Assembly: GCF_011617245.1 (NCBI RefSeq)
Contig: NZ_CP050152.1
Coordinates: 1,798,001-1,862,000 of the forward strand
Source of the DNA: Brevibacterium atlanticum
GTDB lineage: Bacteria > Actinomycetota > Actinomycetes > Actinomycetales > Brevibacteriaceae
Direction: 5' to 3'
DNA length: 64,000 nt
Made by a program: the position numbers and the translations under genes. Below are positions 42,716-50,121 of the stretch, in pieces. Each line of letters opens with the position of its first letter. Position 1 is the stretch's first letter. A model generated the notes under the pieces. That model was not told where the DNA came from, ran no database searches, and was given only the letters and a program-made list of their open reading frames with translations.

Positions 42716-44751
42716 GAGCTGCGGCTACGGCCCTTCTCGAGGCCCTGGATGAGGAGCAGAGGGAGGTCGCCACCCATTTCGACTCCCCGGTGATCGTCCT
42801 CGCCGGTGCCGGAACGGGCAAGACCCGCGCCATGACTCACAGGATCGCCTACGGAATCGCCACCGACGTGTTCCCTCCCAACCACGTCCTGGCGCTGACT
42901 TTCACTGCGAAGGCGGCGGGGGAGATGCGCTCACGGCTGCGCGGGCTCGGGGTGCCGGCAGTCCAGGCCCGCACCTTCCACTCTGCTGCCCTGCGCCAGC
43001 TGCGCTTCTTCTGGGACCGCTTCGCCGAAGGCGAGTTCCCTCGCATCATCGAGAACAAGGCAGGCATCATCGGATCGGTGATGCAGAGCCTGGGCATGGA
43101 GACCAGTCGGGAGCTCACCCGTGACGTCGCCTCGGAGATCGAATTCGCTGCGGCCTCGCTGCTGGGCGTCGACGACTATGCGACCAAGGCGGCCGCACGG
43201 GACCTGCCGGGACAGTTGGGTGTCGAAGATATGGTTCGCATCATCGACGCCTATGGCGAGGCCAAGACCCGCGGGAGGCTGCTCGACTTCGATGATGTGC
43301 TTCTTGTTCTCTCCGGGGTCCTCGCGGAGTACCCGGCGATCGCTGCGGAGATCCGGGACCAGTACCGGCACTTCGTCGTCGATGAGTTCCAGGACGTCTC
43401 GCCGCTGCAGTTCGATGTGCTCTCCCGCTGGTTGGGTCCGCGCGACAACCTCTGCGTGGTCGGGGACCCCGCGCAGACGATCTATTCCTTCGCCGGAGCC
43501 GATGCGAGCCTGCTCGGCTCCCTCAACGCGGCGATGCCGGGCGCCAGGACCATCCGCCTCGTCCGCAACTACCGCTCCTCCCAGTCGATCGTGTCCACCG
43601 CCAACAGTCTGCTCAGACACACCTCGAAGACCGCGCTGACGCTGCGGACCGAGAACGCCGAAGGTCGGCCGCCGAGCATGACCGAATACCCCACCGATGA
43701 GGCCGAGGCGACGGGAGTGGTCCAGGCGATCTCGGCCGAGATCCACGCGGGTCGTCGTCCGCGCAACATCGCCGTGCTCTTTCGCACGAATGGTCAGAGT
43801 CCCGCCTATGAGCAGGCACTGACCGCCGCCGGCATTCCCTACGTGCTGCGCGGTGGGGAACGCTTCTTCGCTCGTAAGGAGGTCAAGGAAGCCGTCCTCA
43901 TGCTCAAGGCTTCCCGCGTCACCTCGAATGGTCGCCCGCTGCCCGACGCCGTCATCGAAGTGTTGGGCTCCCTCGGCTTCACCACGGAACCGCCGGGCCC
44001 CGGAGCGAGCCGACAGAAGTGGGAGTCGCTCAAGGCCCTCGTGGATCTCGCAGAGGAGCACCAGGCGGGGCAGGGCCTCCCCGTGCCGATGGAGGCCTTC
44101 CTCGACGACCTGGCCGATCGTGCCGAACACCAGTTCGCCCCCGACATCGAAGGCGTCACCCTGGCTTCGTTCCACGCGGCCAAGGGCCTGGAGTGGGACA
44201 GCGTCCATCTCGTCGGCCTGAGTGAGGGACTGCTGCCGATCAGCTATGCGCAGACCCCTCGGGCCGTTGCCGAGGAGCGACGCCTGTTCTACGTGGCGCT
44301 GACCCGTGCGGGCAGGGAACTGCGGATGAGCTGGTCGCTTGCCCGCTTCGATTCGGAGCAGAAGCCCCGCAGATCCTCGCGTTTCCTCTCCGAGCTGGGG
44401 CAGGTCGGTCAGTCGATGGGCAGAGCGCAGGCGACTGCGACCACGGCAGGGCTCAACCGCTGCCGTCGCTGCGGCGGTGCACTCGTCTCCCAGATCGATC
44501 GAGCGCTCGGACGCTGCTCCCGCTGCCCCGCCGAGGTCGATCTCGAGTTGCTCGACCGACTGCGCCGGTGGCGGACTCGAGTCGGGATGGAGCAGGGTCT
44601 GCCTCCCTATCTCGTGCTCACCGACACGTCTCTGTCGGTCATCGCAGAGAATCGTCCTCGCGACCTCGACGGACTCTCCCGGGTTCCGGGAATCGGAGCG
44701 ACGAAGCTCGAACTCTACGGGGCGAGCCTATTGGGCCTGCTCGCCGACTGA
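42712..44751 (+). CDS. uvrD2: UvrD2-type superfamily I DNA helicase with zinc motif and HRDC domain
   Basis: A 3'-5' DNA helicase, 679 residues, beginning at a GTG that overlaps the nudC stop. SF1A motifs: Walker A LAGAGTGKTRAMTHRIAYG near residue 25, motif II VVDEFQDVSPLQFDVL near 222, motif III VGDPAQTIYSFAGAD, motif V FHAAKGLEWDSVHLVGL near 485, motif VI VALTRAGRELRMSW. The C-terminus has two CxxC pairs (CRRCGG near 584 and CSRCPAE near 602) and an HRDC domain (YLVLTDTSLSVIAENRPRD, then GLSRVPGIGATKLELYG), which is the mycobacterial UvrD2 layout. The stop is inside the convergent downstream gene (24-base overlap). Confidence 0.96.
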   Translation: MRAAATALLEALDEEQREVATHFDSPVIVLAGAGTGKTRAMTHRIAYGIATDVFPPNHVLALTFTAKAAGEMRSRLRGLGVPAVQARTFHSAALRQLRFFWDRFAEGEFPRIIENKAGIIGSVMQSLGMETSRELTRDVASEIEFAAASLLGVDDYATKAAARDLPGQLGVEDMVRIIDAYGEAKTRGRLLDFDDVLLVLSGVLAEYPAIAAEIRDQYRHFVVDEFQDVSPLQFDVLSRWLGPRDNLCVVGDPAQTIYSFAGADASLLGSLNAAMPGARTIRLVRNYRSSQSIVSTANSLLRHTSKTALTLRTENAEGRPPSMTEYPTDEAEATGVVQAISAEIHAGRRPRNIAVLFRTNGQSPAYEQALTAAGIPYVLRGGERFFARKEVKEAVLMLKASRVTSNGRPLPDAVIEVLGSLGFTTEPPGPGASRQKWESLKALVDLAEEHQAGQGLPVPMEAFLDDLADRAEHQFAPDIEGVTLASFHAAKGLEWDSVHLVGLSEGLLPISYAQTPRAVAEERRLFYVALTRAGRELRMSWSLARFDSEQKPRRSSRFLSELGQVGQSMGRAQATATTAGLNRCRRCGGALVSQIDRALGRCSRCPAEVDLELLDRLRRWRTRVGMEQGLPPYLVLTDTSLSVIAENRPRDLDGLSRVPGIGATKLELYGASLLGLLAD

Positions 44752-45630
44752 ACCGAAATCGGGCACCGGTGCGCGGCAGTGGCACTGCTCGTGATACGAC
44801 AGCTCCATTTCGCTGACCGACCCCGCATCGAGGGTGATGACCCTTCGGGCAGGAGAAGGATCATGCGCAAGCAGCGCGTTGCGCAGAAGCTGAACGGCAT
44901 GGGCAGCACCGAGCACGCGAGCTACCGGGTCGGCCAGGCTTTCTCGTTCGGGCAGAGCGCAGAGGCGCGGATACTGTTCGAACCATCCGGAATCGACGTC
45001 CCTGCGATGCAGGCAGGAACAGACGGCACACGGGGTGCGTCCCGGACGGATGAGGCCGGTGACCTCCACCGCGTGTTCACCGAGCACGACCTGACAGTGG
45101 TCGACCTCTCGATCATTGAGCCACATCGCCGAATTCAGGTCGGCAACCAGATATGAGGTCGTGATCACCAGCGGAGCAGACATGAGATCGAGGTCTTCGA
45201 CCCGCCGGGCCGAGGAGACGGCGAATCCCGCGGACCCGAGGTGTCCCTCGAGGATGGAACGCAGGGGACCGGTGACGAGGACGGGACGGGCACCCAGAGC
45301 TCGGGAGACGCGATGAGGAGGCAGACCGTAGGTGCGGGCAGCGGCGAAGACAGGGGAGCCCCTCGGGACCTCCTCGGCGTCCGATCCGTCGGGAATGAGT
45401 ACGCCGGCCTCGCCCAAGAGGGTGATGAGCGAACTCGCGCGGCTGAGGTCGGCTCCGAGTTCCTGCGCCCGAGCATAGAACTGCGATGAGCCGATGCCGA
45501 GGCGGAGGTCTTCGATGAGGCTGACGTCAGCGGGCAGCAAGCCGTCGATGAGGACCGGATCATCGGCCCCGAACTGAATGCACGAGGACGAGCGCCACGT
45601 AATGGGAACGCTGGGAAAGATTCTGAACAT
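44728..45630 (-). CDS. Orphan cyclodehydratase/ThiF-like (TOMM E1-type) protein
   Basis: A 300-residue protein from an ATG preceded by AAGGG. The first 90 residues form a winged-helix-like domain (LIDGLLPADVSLIEDLRLGI, SLITLLGEAGVLIP) as in leader-binding parts of azole-peptide cyclodehydratases. The rest resembles the E1-like ThiF fold (VLVTGPLRSILEGHLGSAGF, PLVITTSYLVADLNSAMWL) with its structural zinc cysteines in CAVCSC and CHC near the C-terminus. The ThiF nucleotide-binding GxGxxG and catalytic Cys are not evident. No YcaO enzyme, precursor peptide or dehydrogenase is nearby. Length and neighbourhood match mycobacterial Rv3196 (from memory). Its tail overlaps uvrD2 by 24 bases. Function unknown. 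Confidence 0.72.
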   Translation of the reverse strand: MFRIFPSVPITWRSSSCIQFGADDPVLIDGLLPADVSLIEDLRLGIGSSQFYARAQELGADLSRASSLITLLGEAGVLIPDGSDAEEVPRGSPVFAAARTYGLPPHRVSRALGARPVLVTGPLRSILEGHLGSAGFAVSSARRVEDLDLMSAPLVITTSYLVADLNSAMWLNDREVDHCQVVLGEHAVEVTGLIRPGRTPCAVCSCLHRRDVDSGWFEQYPRLCALPERESLADPVARVLGAAHAVQLLRNALLAHDPSPARRVITLDAGSVSEMELSYHEQCHCRAPVPDFGSVGEQAQ

Positions 45631-46164
45631 CGTGGACCCTTCGCCTCGACTCCGCTGCAGACTTCTACGGTAGTCAGTGGAGGAGGGGATCGCCAGAGGG
45701 TGCCGCGATCTGTGGAAAACTCTGTGGACAACGACCGAGGGGAGGCCGGAAAACGTGTTCCGGCCTCCCCTCGACCGCTTTGTGCCCCAGGCGCTCGCGA
45801 AGACTCGTGCGGCTTCCCCTTCCGCACGCATCTCCGGGTTTTCCGGGGTCAAACATAGAACCTATTCCGCATTCGCCCCCGCGTCAATGCGTCGTCATGC
45901 ACAGACACGTCAACACCGTGTGGATAACGTGTGGAAATCGCCGCACAGGCTGTGGAGGAAAGGTGCCTTGAGGGAGCTGGAGGGTGTTGATAAGCACCTG
46001 TTCCGAAGAGCTCAAGCCCGGGTGGGTGGGTTCGTCGAACGCAGAAGCGGCTGTGGACGGGCCGATGAGGGAAAGAATCTTCACGATACTCAGGAAACTC
46101 ACAAGGAGTATCGGAGTCGGTCGCCCGGTGACGCGATGTCAGAACCGTTCCCTATCATTGACCC
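45631..46164. other. 534-bp divergent intergenic region with DnaA-box cluster
   Basis: The longest gene-free stretch in the window. TGTGGA-type sequences occur at 45711 (TGTGGAAAA), 45723 (TGTGGACAA, exact reverse of TTGTCCACA), 45919 (TGTGGATAA, exact reverse of TTATCCACA), 45930 (TGTGGAAAT), 45951 (TGTGGAGGA) and 46052 (TGTGGACGG). All six read on the minus strand; no opposite-strand copy is visible. Two pairs are 12 and 11 bases apart, which is one helical turn. A strong hairpin is included at 45736-45773. Open frames crossing the region look non-coding. This is a DnaA-binding site candidate or a DnaA-controlled promoter for the flanking genes. Confidence 0.6.
45736..45773. terminator. 16-bp perfect hairpin in the DnaA-box region
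   Basis: CGAGGGGAGGCCGGAA (45736-45751) and TTCCGGCCTCCCCTCG (45758-45773) form a perfect 16-bp stem with loop AACGTG. Terminator-like, but no annotated gene ends here: both flanking genes start outward. It may end a small untranslated RNA or be a protein-binding cruciform. Confidence 0.6.
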
Positions 46165-46716
46165 GTGGCCAATCGACAGAGCTGGAGTGAAGAAGAGGTG
46201 CTGCGGGCCATCGCCCGTGGAGAGATCGAGGTCCGACGGTCGACTCGACGGAAGAAGACCGTCGCCGTGTCGAAGGAGATCGACACCTTCGTGCTGCGGG
46301 CGCCGGCCCGCTACAGCGTGGAGAGCAACATCCGGTCGCTCACGGCACTGTTCAACCGGCTGGCGGCCCGCGACCATTCCTCCGCCGCCGACCTCGTCGA
46401 GCTCGCGGAGGAGATGAACCGACGCTATTTCGCAGGACGACTGAGTCCGACCTCGATCAGGTGGGTGACGAATCAGAACATCAGCCGCTGGGCGTCGACG
46501 ACGACATCGACCGGAGACATCCGGATCTCCCATCGCCTCCAGTCCGTGCCGCGGTGGGTGCTCGAGACAGTAGTCGTCCACGAGCTCGTCCACCTGCAGA
46601 TCGGTCCGCATTCGAAGGAATTCCACGATCTGGCGAACAGGCACCCCCGGCAGGCCGACGCGCAGCTGTACCTCGCTGGGTTCAACGACGGAGAGCGTTT
46701 CCGCCGAGGAAGCTGA
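46165..46716 (+). CDS. YgjP-like zinc metallopeptidase (DUF45/M48-type)
   Basis: 183 residues. The HExxH metal motif is in VVHELVHLQIGPHSKEFHDL near residue 138, with the third histidine 9 residues on, as in YgjP/SprT-like proteins. The N-terminal region (VRRSTRRKKTVAVSKEIDTF, LRAPARYS) matches the YgjP pattern. Whether it acts as a peptidase or, as proposed for E. coli YgjP, on nucleotides is unsettled. Start GTG (VANRQSW) downstream of the DnaA-box region, with a TATCAT hexamer at 46152-46157 that is too close to the GTG to be a normal -10. Homologues commonly lie near uvrD2 in actinobacteria. Confidence 0.9.
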   Translation: MANRQSWSEEEVLRAIARGEIEVRRSTRRKKTVAVSKEIDTFVLRAPARYSVESNIRSLTALFNRLAARDHSSAADLVELAEEMNRRYFAGRLSPTSIRWVTNQNISRWASTTTSTGDIRISHRLQSVPRWVLETVVVHELVHLQIGPHSKEFHDLANRHPRQADAQLYLAGFNDGERFRRGS

Positions 46717-46806
46717 GACCGATCAGCGAGGCGGCCGAACACCCATCGCAGAGGCTGGGGCGCCTCGAAAGAGGCTGAGACGTATCGAAGGAGCCGCCGG
46801 GGCCTC

Positions 46807-47361
46807 TCAGGTCTGGTTGGCGACGGCGGCCGCAGCGGCGTGATAGAGGTCAGGCAATCGAGCCGGGAGATCCGGCATGAGGTCGTTCGGCAGCTCATCG
46901 AGCCGGAACCAGGCGACGTCGAGCGACTCGGCCGACACGTTCGGTGATTCGGATACGGAGGCTGCGGCGGCGAAGACGACATCGAAGTGTCGTGAGCAGG
47001 AGCCGAAAGCGGTTGAGAGGTCGTGTACGTGCAGATCGATGGGGGTGGGGGAGACCCAGGAGAAGCCGGTCAGCCCGCTCTCCTCCTCGGCCTCCCTCCG
47101 GGCGGCAGCACGCAGTGAGTCGTCGACCGGTTCGAGGTGCCCGCCGAACTGACCCCACAGCCGCGCCTTGCCGTGATGATTGAGCAGCACCGAATCCGCG
47201 TCGGGATCGAAGACGAGGCAGCTGGCCGTCACGTGCCGGCCGCCGCCGTTACGATGCAGTGCGTCCTCGCCGTGTTGGTCGAAGAGTTCGCCGAAGTCCG
47301 CCGTGAACTCACCGGCGGGTGCGAGGCCGACCTCGCGGCGGGCAGTGGCGAGATCGATCAT
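46807..47361 (-). CDS. Nudix hydrolase
   Basis: 184 residues with an exact Nudix box GGHLEPVDDSLRAAARREAE then EESGL (about residues 73-97), and the upstream strand HVTASCLVFDPDADSVLLNH. It should cleave nucleoside-diphosphate-linked substrates; the specific substrate is unknown. The ATG follows the TGA of the DUF2342 gene with no spacing (TGAATG), so it is almost certainly co-translated with that gene on the minus strand. Confidence 0.93.
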   Translation of the reverse strand: MIDLATARREVGLAPAGEFTADFGELFDQHGEDALHRNGGGRHVTASCLVFDPDADSVLLNHHGKARLWGQFGGHLEPVDDSLRAAARREAEEESGLTGFSWVSPTPIDLHVHDLSTAFGSCSRHFDVVFAAAASVSESPNVSAESLDVAWFRLDELPNDLMPDLPARLPDLYHAAAAAVANQT

Positions 47362-48810
47362 TCAGCGATCATCGGTGTCGTCGGAGGCGTCTGTGTCCTC
47401 TGCGGCACCGGTGTCATCGGAGTCATCGTCCGTGGTCTCGGACGACGTATCCTCGGACGAAGAATCCTCGGCCGCAGCATCGCCGGCTCCGTCGAGACCT
47501 TCGGCGAGGATGCGGCTGAGCGCTTCGTCGATGCTCGACTCGTTCGTCCATTCGGCGTGGCGTCGCTCCGAATACCCGAGCGGGTCGTCGAGGTCCTGAG
47601 TCGTCGGCAGCAGGTCGGGGTGCGAGAACACCTTGTCTCTGGCCTCGGGCCCGCCTTGTGACTCGAGATAGGCGAAGAGGGCAGCGGCATCACGGAGCCT
47701 GCGCGGATTGAGCTCCAGACCGACGAGCGCGGAGAAGGTCTTCTCCGCCGGTCCCGCCGTCGCCCGACGGCGGCGCAGCGCCTCTCGGATCTGGTCGCGG
47801 CCGGGCAGGTGCCTGCAGGCCTCATAGACGACGACATCGACCCATCCGGCGATGACGGCCAGCAGGTTCTCCAGAGAGGTCAGTGCCTTCTTCTGGTCGT
47901 CGGTGGTCGGCGGGTTGAACAGGCCCTGACGGATGTTGTCGCTGAGTTCGGAGATGTTCGACGGGTCGATGTTCGAGGCCATGTCCTCGATCTGCGAGGT
48001 GTCGACCTTGAGCCCTTGTGCGTACCGGGTCAGTGCGGTCTCGACCTGGGCGCTCAGCCACGGCGCCCGTTCGAACAGGGCCGAGTGTGCGAGCTCCTGC
48101 GCGGCGAGATAGATGCGGACCTCCGAGACGTCGACATCGATCTCGGCAGCGAAGGCCTCGACATTGGTCTCGACGAGCACGGCAGCGTCATGCGGAAGCA
48201 GAGGCAGTCCAACCTCGGTGCCGGTGAGGACGCTCTCCGACAGCGCCCCGACGGCTTGACCGATCTGCATGGCGAACATCGAATCGCTCATCGAGCCGAA
48301 CATCGACGAGGCCCCAGCGAGGATGCCCTTCATCTCGGCGGGAACCTGAGACTCGAGGGTCTCGGTCAGGGCCGTGGACATGTTCTCCTTGATGGGGAGC
48401 ACGAACTTCTGCCAACCGGGCATCGTCTCCTTCACCCAGTCGGCTCGACGCAGCGGGCGGGCGGAGCGGTTGGCCACGGAGAACTCCGTTGCCTCGGCCA
48501 GCCACAGCTCGGCCAGTCGGAAGGCGTCGACGGTGGCGCGCTCGGCCTCATCCGTCACCGCGGGGTCGGGGGTAGGGACGGCCTTCTGGGCGATCGAGAC
48601 GGCCTGGGCCTGAGGGTCTGCGCCCTGTCCGAACAGTCCCTGCATCTGGTTCATGATCGTGGCCATCATGGCCGGGTCGATCTGGAAGCCCTGCGGCATC
48701 CCGGACTCGTTCTTGTCATCGCCCTGACCGCTGCCGGGGCCATTGGCACCGAAGAGCATGCCGAAGATCTGCTCGAACGGATTCTGCTCATTGTTGTTGT
48801 CGTCGGTCAT
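47362..48810 (-). CDS. DUF2342 / zinc-dependent metalloprotease family homologue
   Basis: A 482-residue protein of the actinobacterial family (Rv3195-like) often called a zinc-dependent metalloprotease or coenzyme F420-associated hydrolase. Features: disordered N-terminus (NPFEQIFGMLFGANGPGSGQ), a helical core with LLPHDAAVLVETNVEAFAAE, the family segment LAAQELAHSALFERAPWLSA (near residue 235), VVVYEACRHLPGRDQIREAL, and an acidic low-complexity tail (EDSSSEDTSSETTDDDSDD). The first zinc histidine of an HExxH motif is Gln here (QELAH), so protease activity is doubtful. The start is an ATG with GGAG upstream. It is divergent from ylbL. Confidence 0.85.
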   Translation of the reverse strand: MTDDNNNEQNPFEQIFGMLFGANGPGSGQGDDKNESGMPQGFQIDPAMMATIMNQMQGLFGQGADPQAQAVSIAQKAVPTPDPAVTDEAERATVDAFRLAELWLAEATEFSVANRSARPLRRADWVKETMPGWQKFVLPIKENMSTALTETLESQVPAEMKGILAGASSMFGSMSDSMFAMQIGQAVGALSESVLTGTEVGLPLLPHDAAVLVETNVEAFAAEIDVDVSEVRIYLAAQELAHSALFERAPWLSAQVETALTRYAQGLKVDTSQIEDMASNIDPSNISELSDNIRQGLFNPPTTDDQKKALTSLENLLAVIAGWVDVVVYEACRHLPGRDQIREALRRRRATAGPAEKTFSALVGLELNPRRLRDAAALFAYLESQGGPEARDKVFSHPDLLPTTQDLDDPLGYSERRHAEWTNESSIDEALSRILAEGLDGAGDAAAEDSSSEDTSSETTDDDSDDTGAAEDTDASDDTDDR

Positions 48811-48981
48811 TGTTCTCCAGCCCCCATGAATCGGTTTGACACCCACGTTAACGGTTCCGAATGTGCGAAGCTTCCCAATTCGGCGAGGTTTCGCAGGATG
48901 TTCGCACCCGGCGAAAGGAGTCTGTGAATTCGGTCCTCAGCATTCGATTAGACTGGTGGGGCGGTGCAGCGAAAGGAACAC

Positions 48982-50121
48982 ATGACAGAGAACGCCCCCC
49001 GGGCCCTGCCGGTGCCAGCGGAGCCACCTCGCGGCCCGCGACGACGACGAACTCCACGTCTGTCCACGACCTCGGGTGTCCTCACCTACGTCCTCATCGC
49101 TCTGGCCGTGCTCCTGCCGGTTCCGTACATGCTTCAGCTGCCGGGACCGGTTTTCAACACTCTCGGCGACTATCAGGGTGATCCGATGATCAGCGTCTCC
49201 GGGGCGAAGACCTATCCCACCGCCGGACGCATCGACATGCTCACAGTGGCCGTCAGCGGGGGACCCGGACGCGACGTGTTCGCCTCGCAGGCGCTCGGAG
49301 CGCTCCTCAACGGTCAGGAGACCGTGATTCCCACCGAAGCGTACTATCCGCTCGACACCTCACGCGAAGAAGTGGCACAGACGAACGCCGTCGAGATGTC
49401 CTCGAGCCAGGACGTCGCCATCGCCGCTGCGATGGGTGAGCTCGGCAAGAAGTATTCGGTGCATCTGCTCGTCGACGACATCGTCACCGACTCACCCGCC
49501 CAGGGAAAGCTGCGCAAGGGAGACCGGCTGATGTCGGTCAACGGCAAGAAGCTCGACACCGATCCCGAAGCCGCTGCGATCATGAGTCAGACGGTGCAGG
49601 GGGCGAAGTCCGTCGACCTCGTCGTCGACCGTGACGGGAAGACCGAAGACATCACCGTCGAACCCGCCGACATCGAGGGCCGCAAGGCGATCGGGATCAA
49701 CATGAAACAGGACTTCGACTTCCCGGTCGACGTGAAGTTCAATGTCGAGGGCGTCGGCGGGCCCTCTGCCGGCACGATGTTCGCCCTCGCCATCGTCGAT
49801 GAACTCACCCCCGGGGCGATGACCGGCGGCAAACACGTCGCAGGAACCGGGGAGATCGACCCTTCGGGAACCGTCAGCCCCATCGGCGGGGCGCGCCAGA
49901 AGGTGGCCGCGGCGACGGAGAAGGGTGCGACTCTGTTCCTCTCCCCGGCCGACAACTGCGCCGAAGTCATGGCGGCCGCCGACCAGTCCAAGATCACGGT
50001 GGCGCGCATCGACACGCTCGATGACGCGAAGACCACCGTGGAGCAGTACGCCGCAGGCGACACCTCGGACCTTCCGAAGTGCCCCGCCGACGGTGCCGAC
50101 CCCAATGAGAAAGGGCAGTAG
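48982..50121 (+). CDS. ylbL: YlbL-family PDZ and Lon-like membrane protease
   Basis: A membrane-anchored serine-lysine protease of 379 residues. One transmembrane helix (GVLTYVLIALAVLLPVPYM) near residue 32, then an extracellular PDZ domain (about 135-210: VDDIVTDSPAQGKLRKGDRL) and a Lon-type (S16) proteolytic domain. The catalytic serine is in GVGGPSAGTMFALAIVDEL near 260, and the lysine in IGGARQKVAAA near 305. The ATG with AAAGGAA is preferred over an upstream GTG at 48964. Likely does quality control of envelope proteins. It overlaps the UPF0182 gene by one base, the same pair as Rv3194c-Rv3193c. Confidence 0.95.
   Translation: MTENAPRALPVPAEPPRGPRRRRTPRLSTTSGVLTYVLIALAVLLPVPYMLQLPGPVFNTLGDYQGDPMISVSGAKTYPTAGRIDMLTVAVSGGPGRDVFASQALGALLNGQETVIPTEAYYPLDTSREEVAQTNAVEMSSSQDVAIAAAMGELGKKYSVHLLVDDIVTDSPAQGKLRKGDRLMSVNGKKLDTDPEAAAIMSQTVQGAKSVDLVVDRDGKTEDITVEPADIEGRKAIGINMKQDFDFPVDVKFNVEGVGGPSAGTMFALAIVDELTPGAMTGGKHVAGTGEIDPSGTVSPIGGARQKVAAATEKGATLFLSPADNCAEVMAAADQSKITVARIDTLDDAKTTVEQYAAGDTSDLPKCPADGADPNEKGQ

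Noticed and set aside
45677..46417. Open frame of 246 codons crossing the DnaA-box region
   Set aside because: Composition is that of non-coding or shadow frame; the second half overlaps the YgjP gene in another frame; no ribosome site or recognisable domain.
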